Origin: Gammaproteobacteria bacterium
Lineage (GTDB): Bacteria; Pseudomonadota; Gammaproteobacteria; Chromatiales; Chromatiaceae
Reading direction: 5' to 3'
Assembly (NCBI GenBank): GCA_009929855.1
Contig: RZZN01000022.1
Span: 1-62,594 of the forward strand
DNA: 62,594 nt
Shown here: positions 9,700 through 22,371 of the stretch, in pieces
How positions within the stretch are numbered: position 1 is the first letter of the stretch
Layout: each line of letters starts with the position of its first letter
Position numbers and translations under genes: made by a program
The notes under the pieces: generated by a model
What the model was told of the DNA's origin: nothing
The model's database searches: none
What the model saw: the letters and a program-made list of their open reading frames with translations, nothing else

Positions 9700-12207
9700 A
9701 TGCGCAGCTCGGCAAAGGTCGGCGGAATCGTCTTGGAGCAATGCGCCGTGATTGGCAAAGCCGCGATGATGGTCGCTAGCGCGGCCGCTCTCCTCCTCAC
9801 GCACACCACAGCGACCGCACGCTGGTCGACATCACCCGACGATCCGCCCAATGTGTTGATGATCCTGGTCGACGATATCGGTATCGATCAATGGCGGGCC
9901 TTCGGCTTCGGCGGCGTCAGTGCACCGGAAACATCCAGCCTGAACACCATCGCTCGCTCCGGCGTGCGATTTCGCGAAACCTGGTCCATGCCGACCTGCT
10001 CCGCCGGCCGCGCAGCCATGTTCACCGGTCGCTTACCGCAGAACAACGGGGTCGTCACAGCCATTCTCCCCACCACCGATCTCGCTGTGTCGCAGGTCTC
10101 TCCCTATGAGATGACGCTGCCCAAGGTCTTGGCCACGGCGGGCTACAGCAGTGCCATGTTCGGCAAGTATCACCTCGGCAGTGGCCCCAACAACCCGGCT
10201 GGGAACGGGGCTCCGCTGGAGTTGGGGTGGGATCGGTTCTTCGGGGTTCTGGTCGATATCGATGTCGCGGACGCCACCGCAGGTGGTGTCGGCGCAGTCC
10301 AAGAGTATCCGTATGGGTTGGTCGACGACGCTGCGTACGGGGCCTGTTTCGATTTGCAGACCGGCAACTGCGAAGACCTTGGCGAACCGGGGGGGCTCAA
10401 GGGCACGGCCGTTGGTCGGCTCTGCGCAACCCGCGGCGATGTCTTGGTCCCCGAGACGACCTGCAAGGAGAGCCCTGTTTCAGCCAAGGATCTCGGGCGC
10501 GACGCGGATGGGGCGATCATCAACAACGGCTACTACGTCTGGCCCTTCGCCGATCTCGACATCCGGAATTTCGCATTCACCGGTGAAGAATCGATCGCAG
10601 AGCGGGCAGCCATCTTTCGCACCGCGCTTCCGGTGGACGCGGAGGCTATGCCACGCTTCCGCGGCTATACGGAAACGGCCTTCGTCGATGAAGCCATCGG
10701 CTGGATCAAGGAGCGCAACGCGGACAACCAGCCTTGGTTCGCGGTCTATTCATCGACCACCGTGCACACCCCCTATCAGCCACCTCCGCCTGAGCTCGCG
10801 CCGGAGTGGGACGTCACCTGCCCGGACAACGATTGCTCGGATCCGAGCTACCTCCCTGGAAACCGAGAGACCGCCAATGCGATGATCCAGGCCATGGACA
10901 AGGAAGTGGGGCGCCTGTTGACAGAGACTGGAATCGCCCGCCGCACACGCGCCGGTCAACTGCAGTTGATGCCCGAGATCAGCAACACCATGGTGTTGTT
11001 GATCGCCGACAATGGCACCTACGCGAGTATCGTCAAGGCCCCATTCGATCCGACACGTGCAAAAGGGACCGTGTACCAAACCGGCGTCTGGGTGCCTCTG
11101 ACCGTCGCCGGGCCCATGGTGGCCTGGTCCAAGCGGGGATCGCTGGATAATCAGTCGCAGGTCAATGCCGTCGACGTCTACAGTCTGATCGCGGAAGCGG
11201 CCGGGGTGGATTATGCGTCGCTTCTGCCAGCGGGTGCCGATCTGGATGCCCGTCCCATCTTGGGGCTGGTCACAGAACTTCGCCAGCGACAGGCGCTGAC
11301 GCGGGATGGCACCGAGTTGAGCGGGCTGGGACCCGCAAGGCGTGGCCTCTTCAACGATGCGCTCTGGCGCAAAGGCTCGCCGTTACAGCCATCCGCTCCC
11401 CGGCTCAACTATACCGAATCCGGTGTCGCCGCCAAAGACGCCGAGGCAGCCGCTGGGCTGAATGCGTGCTACGTGCAGAGCGCCAGCACCTGCACCGACC
11501 AACTCTTCTACTTTCAAGGTCTATGTGAGGCAAACAACGGCATCTGGTATGGACCGCCGGACAATCCAGAGCTGCCGACCGGAAATCCGATCTATCCAAC
11601 TTGCTGCAGTTTTCGCAATGCGGTTGCCGCGGCCGTGGCGCCTGATGGTGCCCCGGGCTTTGAGCTCCCTAACGGCTCACTGATCGGCCCGGAGGATGTC
11701 AACATCCTGGAAAACTATGCGAGAGCCATCCGCAACCGCGACTACAAGTTAGTCGCGCTGGACAAGCCGGACTGCAGCCTCGACGATGGCAGCACCTACC
11801 GCGCTTGGGAGTTTTATGCGGTCGACAACCGTCAGTTCTATCCGCAGCTCGATCGCAGCGGGCTCGATCTGCTCTCGGCCCCCGATGGCGCCGACGGCTG
11901 CGACGACCCCGTCTTGACCAATGGGCAACGAAAGGCCTGCCGTGGACTTCATACAGCACTGGAACAGGTGATTGCGGGCAGGGATTTCCTGCCTGGCGAT
12001 GGCAACCTCGATGGGGTGGTCGATCAGCACGACACCGATGACGCAACCGACTACATCGGGCATTTTGGCACCTCTCAGTCCACGGTCTTCGACTTCGTTG
12101 GCGCGCCGGACTGCGATCCGCTGACTGCGATCTGCGCCGATGGCAACACGGATGACGCGGATTTGGAGTTCATTCATCAGCGTTATGGTGCCAGCCATGC
12201 GCAGTAG
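9700..12207 (+). CDS. Secreted formylglycine-dependent sulfatase with C-terminal dockerin-like calcium loops
   Basis: 835 residues from ATG 9700, preceded by GGAG about ten bases upstream; an open frame extends to 9640. The N-terminus is hydrophobic at about 20-38, consistent with export. Alkaline-phosphatase/sulfatase fold: LVDD with metal ligands Asp58-Asp59, and the activation motif CSAGRAAMFTG with Cys100, the residue converted to formylglycine; Gly replaces the usual Ser of C-x-(P/A)-S-R. A long insert-rich region with many cysteines suggests disulfides. Near the C-terminus two EF-hand-like loops, GDGNLDGVVDQHD from Asp767 and DGNTDDADLEF from Asp814, resemble a dockerin type I pair. The likely role is hydrolysis of sulfate (or possibly phosphonate) esters outside the cytoplasm. 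It could act with the divergent cytochrome; that is inference. Confidence 0.8.
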   Translation: MRSSAKVGGIVLEQCAVIGKAAMMVASAAALLLTHTTATARWSTSPDDPPNVLMILVDDIGIDQWRAFGFGGVSAPETSSLNTIARSGVRFRETWSMPTCSAGRAAMFTGRLPQNNGVVTAILPTTDLAVSQVSPYEMTLPKVLATAGYSSAMFGKYHLGSGPNNPAGNGAPLELGWDRFFGVLVDIDVADATAGGVGAVQEYPYGLVDDAAYGACFDLQTGNCEDLGEPGGLKGTAVGRLCATRGDVLVPETTCKESPVSAKDLGRDADGAIINNGYYVWPFADLDIRNFAFTGEESIAERAAIFRTALPVDAEAMPRFRGYTETAFVDEAIGWIKERNADNQPWFAVYSSTTVHTPYQPPPPELAPEWDVTCPDNDCSDPSYLPGNRETANAMIQAMDKEVGRLLTETGIARRTRAGQLQLMPEISNTMVLLIADNGTYASIVKAPFDPTRAKGTVYQTGVWVPLTVAGPMVAWSKRGSLDNQSQVNAVDVYSLIAEAAGVDYASLLPAGADLDARPILGLVTELRQRQALTRDGTELSGLGPARRGLFNDALWRKGSPLQPSAPRLNYTESGVAAKDAEAAAGLNACYVQSASTCTDQLFYFQGLCEANNGIWYGPPDNPELPTGNPIYPTCCSFRNAVAAAVAPDGAPGFELPNGSLIGPEDVNILENYARAIRNRDYKLVALDKPDCSLDDGSTYRAWEFYAVDNRQFYPQLDRSGLDLLSAPDGADGCDDPVLTNGQRKACRGLHTALEQVIAGRDFLPGDGNLDGVVDQHDTDDATDYIGHFGTSQSTVFDFVGAPDCDPLTAICADGNTDDADLEFIHQRYGASHAQ

Positions 12208-12339
12208 CGTCGCTGCGACCAAGCGGCAAGCTAAGGGCATCAGGAGGACATTCACTGTCAGCTATGTCCGGCACCGACGGTGCTATAAGCTTCCGTCACC
12301 CCGGAGCGCGGTTGGCCCGGGCATCGTCAACTCGATGCG

Positions 12340-12740
12340 CTCGGGCAGATCGATGCAAGGTCGTGGTCGGGTTCAGGCCGGGCAAGGCCGGCATCATGCG
12401 TACCTGCCAGTGCAGCTCGATGCCAGCGGCCCTGAGCTGTGGCTCCAGGCGCTCGCGGAAACCGCCGAGCATCAGGCCGAGGTCGTCGCCGACATCGTCC
12501 ATCGAGGCAATCACCAGACGCAGATCGACCAGCGCCGCGCGGCTGGCCTCGGCGATCTGCGCGACCACGCCAGGCTCCGGGTATTCACAGAGCGATTGGA
12601 TCGAGACTAGCTGCCCCGACAGACCATCGTGCAGGTCGCGCATCAGGCGCGTACGCTCTTGCTGCAGCGCCGTGCTGCGTACCTGGCCGCGGACCCGGGC
12701 CTGCTCGCGCTCGAGGCTCGCGCCTAGTCGCGTCTCAGCA
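12340..12740 (-). pseudogene. NarX-type (HisKA_3) histidine kinase fragment
   Basis: In the frame offset from the hybrid kinase lies an uninterrupted peptide with a dimerisation/phospho-acceptor helix of the HisKA_3 type: TRLMRDLHDGLSGQLVSIQS, where the His of LHDGL would be phosphorylated. An ALVDLRLVIASMDDV helix and a RERLEPQLRAAGIELHW strand follow. The sensor part and the ATPase domain are both missing and no start codon is evident. It begins just past the stop of the 1276-residue kinase, so it is a separate relic, not that protein's tail. Confidence 0.6.
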
Positions 12741-12764
12741 TCAAGCACCCTTGCTGTTGAATGG

Positions 12765-16595
<3,831 letters not shown>

Positions 16596-16930
16596 TGCTT
16601 GTGGCTCCCCGTCGACAGACGACGTCTAGGTGTGGTGACCTCGATGCTGACCACCGAACGACAGCATGCCGAGGCGCGCTTGCGCGCGAGCGAAGAGCGC
16701 TTCCGGAGGCTGTTCGAGGAGACGCGACAGCCGCTCTCGCTGATGGATGCCGAGGGGCGATTCCTGGCCGTGAACCGGGCCACCCTGACCATGCTGCGGT
16801 TGGATGAAGATGGGCTGATTGGGCATCACCCGGGTGATGTCTCGCCGCCGACGCAGCCCGATGGGCGCCCATCGGCGGAGAAGGCGGCCGAGATGATCCG
16901 CACCGCCTTCGAGCAGGGCGCCCACGCGTT

Positions 16931-17084
16931 CGAGACCGTGAAAGAATTCCGCGTAGGTTGGGGTGAGGAACGAACCCCAACACATCCGGCACCTTAAACC
17001 TCTGATTGTTGGGGTTCGCAAGCTCACCCCAACCTAACCAGTTCGTCGAGTTGAGGGACAACCGCGAATACTTTCACAATCTCG
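16931..17084. mobile_element. MITE-like non-autonomous element inside the PAS-GGDEF gene
   Basis: Terminal inverted repeats CGAGAccGTGAAAG (16931-16944) and its near-complement (17071-17084) enclose a large internal palindrome. The octamer CGTTCGAG occurs at both junctions (16927-16934 and 17083-17090). Removing one copy plus the insert (156 bases, a multiple of three) restores an unbroken PAS reading frame. Because CGAG belongs both to the direct repeat and to the inverted repeat, the true target duplication may be eight bases (element 148 bp) or as few as two, TT (element 154 bp). It encodes no protein and would need a transposase in trans. Confidence 0.75.
16953..17038. repeat. REP-like internal palindrome of the MITE
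   Basis: Arms of about 30 bases (16953-16982 and 17007-17038) are near-perfect inverted repeats. Each arm carries AGGTTGGGGTGAG followed by a CGAACCCCAAC block, so sub-hairpins can form within an arm as well. The loop is about 24 bases. Such G/C-tract palindromes are commonly dispersed in gammaproteobacterial genomes. Confidence 0.75.
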
Positions 17085-17426
17085 TTCGAGTGGGAGCATG
17101 TGCGAGCCAACGGCGAGCGCTTTCCGGCGCGCATCCTGCTGACGGCCATCGGCGACCATGAGCAGCCGCAGCTCCATGTGGTCTGGACCGACCTCAGCGA
17201 GCAGAGGCGCGCCCAGGCACGCATCGAATATCTGGCCCATCATGACGAGCCCACGGGTCTACCCAATCGCCGTGCCTGTGTGCAATGACGGGCTGATTCG
17301 GGCCGCTCGCAGCCCGCTGCGCCACCGGAAGTCGTCCGCATCACGATCGCGACGATACGCCAGCGCGAATAGCCGAATCTTCAGCGCCGGATGCCAGCGC
17401 TCCAATCCCGTTGTGAGCGATGCGGG

Positions 17427-19055
17427 CTAGGATGCCACCGCGCTCTCGGTGCGCGCCTGGGCCGACTGCGCGCGCCGGCCTTGGGCGAAATAGTCGGCGA
17501 GAAATTCATCGAAACTCCGATCATCCCCGGTCTCGAGCGCCTGGCGCCGCGCGATCGAGTCCCGCGCCAGGCGATCGAGGAGCGCCTCGCGCTCGGGATC
17601 GATCGGATGTCGCTTCAATGTCTCGCGATGTGACTCGGTGTAGGCCAGGGCAAAGCTGAAAAAGCTCTCGCCCCGCTCATGCATCATCCGCAGGATCTGG
17701 GCCGAGGGCGTGGCCTCCGGATCAGCCACCTTCAGACGCTGCCGCCGGACGCTCGCGGCATGGCCCCCCCCCGATCCGCCGTCGAGCAGCTCGGCAACGC
17801 TCGCCATGTCATCGAGGATCTCATCCGCCCAGACCCGCAACGGGATGCTCGTGCGCCCGCGCGCGAGCGTCAATCCGGGCTCTCGTCCACGATGCGCCGT
17901 CAGCACCTGATTCTCATCGATCTCGCGACGCTCCCGGCCATTGATCCGCGCACTCTCGAGCAACAGACAATAGAGCATCAGGGTCGAGAGGAAATGGATC
18001 TGCTCGCGATCGATCCCGACCGGCTCGAACAGATTGATATCGGGCGATCGCAGCTCGACATAGCGGATCCCGCGGCGCCTGAGCGCCAGGGTCGGACGCT
18101 CCATCCAGTCGGTGATCTGCTTGGGCCGCACCGTGCTGTAGTATTCGTTCTCGATCTGCAGCACATTGGCGCTGAGCTGCTCGTAGCGATCGCCGACCTT
18201 GACGCCAATGGCTTCATACTGAGGACAGGGGGTCTCGATCGCCCAGGTGAGACTGCGGATATAGGCATCCAGACTGTCGTAGCAGGCCTTCATCCCGGTG
18301 CCCTGCTCTTGCTGATTCTGATAACCGATATCGCCCATCCGCAAGGAGGTCGCGAAAGGGTAATAAAGCGTGTATTCATCCCAATGCCGCAGATCGGTCT
18401 CACGACCGCGGACGAAGCCCGAGCAGACCGCTGGAGAGGCCCCGAAGAGGTATGGCACGAGCCAGCCGACCCGCTGAAGATTGCGGATCATGCCCATGAG
18501 TGCCTCGGCACGAAAGGCCCGGCCATCGGTCGTCTCGCCTCTGATCGCCTGGTAGAGATCCAGGACATCATCGGCGAACGAGAAATTGAAATGCAGCCCG
18601 GCGATCAGCTGCATGGTGCGACCGTAGCGATTGCCGAGACCCCGTCGATACGCCGTCTTCATGATCGCGGCATTCGAGGTGCCATAGTCGGCCAGCGGGA
18701 TGTCGGCGCCACCCTCGATGACACAAGGCATGCTGGTTGCCCAGATCAGCTCATCACCGAGTTGACGATAGACATAGGCATGGAGATCGGTCAGGAAGGC
18801 GAGCAGCTCATCGACGCTGCCGGTCGGTGGCGTGATGAGCTCGAGGAGGGCCTCGGAGAAGTCGGTGGTGATGTAGGGGTGGGTCAAGGCCGAGCCCAGC
18901 GCCGCTGGATGCGGCGTCATGGCGAGACGACCGGCCGGTGTCGCGCGCAGTCCCTCCTTCTCTAGACCGATCCGATTGCCAGCCAGACAGGCCGCTGCGC
19001 CCGCGTCGCGCAGACGCGCAACCCGTGCCTCCAGATGCATGCGCGACGTCTTCAA
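17427..19055 (-). CDS. gshA: Glutamate-cysteine ligase, class I (GshA)
   Basis: Makes gamma-glutamylcysteine from Glu, Cys and ATP, the first step of glutathione synthesis, in the cytoplasm. 542 residues, slightly longer than the 518 of E. coli. Family motifs: IGLEKEGLR (29-37), GGADIPLADYG, and GLHFNFSF near 155 for metal and nucleotide binding. Start chosen as TTG at 19055, since a GAGGAG ribosome site lies 6-8 bases upstream; the first ATG (19040) is too far from it. It follows prc after 38 bases on the same strand, so it may share the prc transcript. gshB is not in the window. Confidence 0.93.
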   Translation of the reverse strand: MKTSRMHLEARVARLRDAGAAACLAGNRIGLEKEGLRATPAGRLAMTPHPAALGSALTHPYITTDFSEALLELITPPTGSVDELLAFLTDLHAYVYRQLGDELIWATSMPCVIEGGADIPLADYGTSNAAIMKTAYRRGLGNRYGRTMQLIAGLHFNFSFADDVLDLYQAIRGETTDGRAFRAEALMGMIRNLQRVGWLVPYLFGASPAVCSGFVRGRETDLRHWDEYTLYYPFATSLRMGDIGYQNQQEQGTGMKACYDSLDAYIRSLTWAIETPCPQYEAIGVKVGDRYEQLSANVLQIENEYYSTVRPKQITDWMERPTLALRRRGIRYVELRSPDINLFEPVGIDREQIHFLSTLMLYCLLLESARINGRERREIDENQVLTAHRGREPGLTLARGRTSIPLRVWADEILDDMASVAELLDGGSGGGHAASVRRQRLKVADPEATPSAQILRMMHERGESFFSFALAYTESHRETLKRHPIDPEREALLDRLARDSIARRQALETGDDRSFDEFLADYFAQGRRAQSAQARTESAVAS

Positions 19056-19093
19056 GACTACTCCTCTCGACTCAGGGGTGAACCACTTGGGCC

Positions 19094-21193
19094 TCAGTCA
19101 CGCATGACCGCGCGCGGCAGATCCGGACGCTCCTGCATGATGCTGTCGGCAAGGATCCGGGCCGCTTCATCGACCTGGATGCGCGCGATGACCTCGCGCT
19201 GCGCCTCCAACGCAGTCTCGTCGACCTGTTCGGCGTCTTCGTCGATCGGGACCATGCCCCGGGCTTGCAGGAAGCGATTCTGAAGATCCTTGAAAACGCT
19301 GCCACGACGCTCATCCGACTCGCGACGCTCACGCTCGTTCAGCGACACCAGGGTCTCGGCCTCGAGGTCTCGCACCAGCTTCGCCCGCTCCACCAACATC
19401 TCGAACCCAGGATCGCGCGCGATCCGCTCAGCCGAGCGGACGGCGAGCGGCTCCACCCTCAGGGCGCCGAGCGCGCGATAGTCGGCCGGCTGGATGCGCG
19501 TCCAGGGCAATGCGTTATCGATCGCGCGCTCACCATAGTCGAGCATGTAGTCCGCGGTCGGGAAGCGGATATCCGGCTCGACCCCCTTGAGCTGGGTGCT
19601 CCCGCCACTGATCCGGAAAAACTCGGCCATGGTCAAGCGCAGCCGCCCCAGATTGTTGGGCTCGCCTGGCACATAGCGATTCAGATCGATCAAGGTCTGG
19701 ACCGTGCCCTTGCCGTAGGTCGGCTCGCCGATCACCAGGCCGCGTCCATAATCCTGGATGGCACCGGCGAAGATCTCGGAGGCCGAGGCACTGTCGCGAT
19801 CGACCAGGACCGCCAGCGGGCCACGATAGGCGACGCCCGGCTCGGGATCCTTCTCGACCTCGATCTTCCCGGACGCATCCTTCACCTGCACGACCGGACC
19901 AGTGTCGATGAAGAGCCCGGTGAGCGCAGTCGCCTCGGCCAACGAGCCACCGCCATTCGTGCGCAGATCGATCAGGATGCCGTCGACACCCTTCATCACC
20001 AGGTCGTCGATCAAGCGGCGGACATCGCGCGTGGTGCTGCGAAAATTGTCGTCACCCGAGCCCTCGGCCTGGAAATCACGGTAGAAGGCCGGAATCTCGA
20101 TGACACCGATGCGCAGCCCAGGGGCATTCAGCAGATCGTCTACGACGAATCCCTGCGCGGCCTGGTCCTCGAGCTTGATCTCATTGCGCACGATCGCGAC
20201 CTCGCGTGTGCGGCTCGATGCGCCGGCCGCCGTGGACAGGAGCTGCAGCCTGACGACCGAGCCCTTTGGCCCGCGGATCTTGTCCACCACATCCTGTAGG
20301 CGCCAACCCACCACGTCCTCGATCGGCGCGGTGAGCCCTTGGGCCACGCCGACGATCCGATCGCCTGGACGCACCTGCCCGGTCTCGCGTGCCGGCCCAC
20401 CCGGCACCGTGCTCTGGATGACCGTGTACTCGTTGTCGCTGCGCAACACCGCCCCGATCCCTTCGAGCGACAGCTTCATGCTGATGTCGAAGTTTTCGGA
20501 GGTGCTCGGTGACATGTAAGCCGTGTGTGGCTCAAGCGTCTGGGTGTAGGCATTCATGAAGATCTGGAAGACATCGTCCCCATTGAGCTGCTGGGTGCGG
20601 CGTGCCAGACCCTCATAGCGCTTGCGCAGCCGATCGCGGATCTCGGCATCCGCCTTGTCGCTCAGGCGCAGGCTGAGATACTCGTTCTTGATCCGCTTGC
20701 GCCAGCGCTCATCGAGCTCGGCCATGTCCGCGGCCCAGGCGACCTCGGCAGCCTCGAGCTGGAAGGACTCCTTGCGTTTGAAATCGAAATCGCGCTCCAG
20801 CAAGGTCATGGCATGTTGCACACGCTCATCCACACGCATGCGATAGACCCGAAACAGATCGAAGGGGAGATCCAGCTCGCCGCGGCGCAGTCCCTCCTCC
20901 AGGCGTCTCAACCCGCCTTGGAAGCGCTCGACATCCCGGGCGAGCAGAAAGGAGCGACTCGGATCCAAGGCAGTCAGATAGTTGTCGAGCACGCCCCGCG
21001 CAAAGGTCTCATCGAGGCGCACCTTGCGGTAGTGATAGCGCTCGAGGACCTTGTTGATCACCACCGCGGACTTGGTCTGGGTCGCTGTCGGGAACAGCTC
21101 CGACAGTGGCACCTGCTGCGGCGCGGCCACGCCCAAGGTCGTGACGAGCAGGGCGAACAGGAAAAGGATCGGATAGGTTGGACGCCGTGTCAT
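19094..21193 (-). CDS. prc: Carboxy-terminal processing (tail-specific) protease Prc
   Basis: Periplasmic serine protease that trims C-termini of envelope proteins and degrades non-polar-tailed substrates. 699 residues (E. coli 682). Signal peptide at 1-24 (LFLFALLVTTLGVAA), an N-terminal helical domain, a PDZ domain around 255-340 (VPGGPARETGQVRPGDRI) and an S41 catalytic domain with SASASEIFAGA, nucleophile Ser470, and the Lys general base about 25 residues on in EPTYGKGTVQ (Lys495). A C-terminal DUF3340-like region completes the family layout. It lies 149 bases downstream of def, a gap containing a G-quadruplex motif, and upstream of gshA. Confidence 0.95.
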   Translation of the reverse strand: MTRRPTYPILFLFALLVTTLGVAAPQQVPLSELFPTATQTKSAVVINKVLERYHYRKVRLDETFARGVLDNYLTALDPSRSFLLARDVERFQGGLRRLEEGLRRGELDLPFDLFRVYRMRVDERVQHAMTLLERDFDFKRKESFQLEAAEVAWAADMAELDERWRKRIKNEYLSLRLSDKADAEIRDRLRKRYEGLARRTQQLNGDDVFQIFMNAYTQTLEPHTAYMSPSTSENFDISMKLSLEGIGAVLRSDNEYTVIQSTVPGGPARETGQVRPGDRIVGVAQGLTAPIEDVVGWRLQDVVDKIRGPKGSVVRLQLLSTAAGASSRTREVAIVRNEIKLEDQAAQGFVVDDLLNAPGLRIGVIEIPAFYRDFQAEGSGDDNFRSTTRDVRRLIDDLVMKGVDGILIDLRTNGGGSLAEATALTGLFIDTGPVVQVKDASGKIEVEKDPEPGVAYRGPLAVLVDRDSASASEIFAGAIQDYGRGLVIGEPTYGKGTVQTLIDLNRYVPGEPNNLGRLRLTMAEFFRISGGSTQLKGVEPDIRFPTADYMLDYGERAIDNALPWTRIQPADYRALGALRVEPLAVRSAERIARDPGFEMLVERAKLVRDLEAETLVSLNERERRESDERRGSVFKDLQNRFLQARGMVPIDEDAEQVDETALEAQREVIARIQVDEAARILADSIMQERPDLPRAVMRD

Positions 21194-21314
21194 AAGTCAA
21201 ATCTCGCTGTCAATCTCTGAGCCAGAGACAATCCAGACCACGAAGGGTTTCCTGCGTCCGTCATCCCGAGCGAGCCTGGGCGTCGCGGGAGCATGCGCAA
21301 GTCACGCCGCCGCG

Positions 21315-21332
21315 CCCCGCCCCGCCCCGCCC
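21315..21332 (-). other. G-quadruplex-forming motif between def and prc
   Basis: On the minus strand, the sense strand of both neighbours, four G-tracts of 4, 4, 4 and 3 residues are separated by single C bases. This matches the most stable class of intramolecular G4 with one-base loops. It sits just downstream of the def stop codon and about 120 bases upstream of the prc start. A role in pausing, termination or prc expression is inference. Confidence 0.6.
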
Positions 21333-21342
21333 ATCATCGTCA

Positions 21343-21846
21343 TCAGGTCTTGTAGACCTTGCGGCGATAAAGGTCGGTGCGACGACTCACGACCCGATCG
21401 ACGAACAACAGACCATCCAGGTGATCGAGCTCATGTTGCACGGCGCGCGCCTCGAACCCCTCCATGTCGAATTCATGGCTGGCACCATCCAGATCCTGCG
21501 CCTTGAGCCGGATCCCGGTGGCGCGAATCACGTTGCCCGTATAGTCGGGAACCGAGAGACAGCCCTCGCGCCCGATGGCAAAACCCTCCCAATGCGTGAT
21601 CTCCGGGTTCACCAGGATCAGATGGCCATGGTTGGGGGTCTTCGGACGCCCCGACACATCGACGATCAGGATCCGCTGGAAGCGTCCGACCTGTGGCGCG
21701 GCGATGCCGACCGCGGCCGGGCCCGCGAGGCGGGTCTCCTCCAGATCGGCCACGAAGGCGCGCAGCTCGGCGTCGAACGTCACGACCGGCTCCGAGACCT
21801 GTTTCAGTCGCGGATCCGGGAGCGTCAAGATCTCTAGAATCGCCAT
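21343..21846 (-). CDS. def: Peptide deformylase
   Basis: Removes the formyl group from N-terminal formyl-methionine of new proteins. 167 residues, normal length. The three metal-site motifs are intact: GIAAPQ (47-52), EGCLS (94-98, Cys ligand) and HELDH (138-142, two His ligands and catalytic Glu). No fmt is adjacent, unlike the usual def-fmt pair, so this is probably a second deformylase or an unlinked one. It begins three bases after the gcvR-like gene ends, in the rluD-pgeF-gcvR-def run. Confidence 0.93.
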   Translation of the reverse strand: MAILEILTLPDPRLKQVSEPVVTFDAELRAFVADLEETRLAGPAAVGIAAPQVGRFQRILIVDVSGRPKTPNHGHLILVNPEITHWEGFAIGREGCLSVPDYTGNVIRATGIRLKAQDLDGASHEFDMEGFEARAVQHELDHLDGLLFVDRVVSRRTDLYRRKVYKT

Positions 21847-21849
21847 GGC

Positions 21850-22371
21850 TCAACCGATCAGGATCTCGATCGGCGCCACATCGACACACACGTGACGATC
21901 GCTCAGGGCCGCCATGGCCGCGCGCACCTCTTCGAGCGTGCGTTCGCAATAGCCCTGGATGTTCATGATATAGACCGGTCGATCGGCATCACCCGCGACG
22001 TCCGACTCGAGCTCCAGGATGTTGAAGCCGAGCGCGGCGAGCACCTCGGTGACATCGGCCACGATGCCGGCACGATCAGCGCCGTGCACGCGCACTTGCA
22101 GGTTGGGCGCGAGATGGCGATGGAGTCCGCCCGTCACCGGATCCATGTGCATGCGCAGACCCAGCTCGGCGACGACCGGATGCAGCGTCTCGAGCACCTG
22201 CGCGGAGGGCTGCTCGGCCCGCACCATCAACATGATGGTGAAATTGCCGCCGAGACGGATCATCGAGGCCTCGCCGAGGTGACAGCCACAGGCGAACAGC
22301 GCCCGCGTCACCCGTGCGACGATGCCCGGACGATCCGCGCCGACCAGGGTCAGCATGTTCCAATCAGACAT
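21850..22371 (-). CDS. gcvR: GcvR-like tandem ACT-domain protein
   Basis: 173 residues with two ACT domains: the first opens LVGADRPGIVARVTRALF, the second VHGADRAGIVADVTEVL. ACT pairs bind amino acids; GcvR, in enterobacteria, binds glycine and blocks the activator GcvA. No gcvA or glycine-cleavage genes are here, so the regulatory target is not established. ATG 22371 is chosen because GGAG lies nine bases upstream; an open frame from a TTG at 22386 is possible. The start overlaps the pgeF stop by eight bases, implying translational coupling. Confidence 0.8.
   Translation of the reverse strand: MSDWNMLTLVGADRPGIVARVTRALFACGCHLGEASMIRLGGNFTIMLMVRAEQPSAQVLETLHPVVAELGLRMHMDPVTGGLHRHLAPNLQVRVHGADRAGIVADVTEVLAALGFNILELESDVAGDADRPVYIMNIQGYCERTLEEVRAAMAALSDRHVCVDVAPIEILIG

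Larger units (their letters stand above)
16644..17288 (+). pseudogene. PAS-GGDEF diguanylate cyclase gene, interrupted by a MITE-like insertion and truncated
   Basis: From ATG 16644 a PAS domain is readable (EERFRRLFEETRQPLSLMD, then FLAVNRATL). At codon GAG 16932-16934 the frame enters an insertion and stops at 16995-16997. The PAS resumes in the same frame after 17090 (WEHVRANGERFPARILL), followed by the usual linker and the first GGDEF helix, HHDEPTGLPNRR, with Pro where Leu is normal (DELTGLPNR). The homology ends at about 17275 and the frame at 17288, so the GGDEF active site is absent. The gene carries at least two lesions: the insertion and a 3' loss. Confidence 0.75.
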
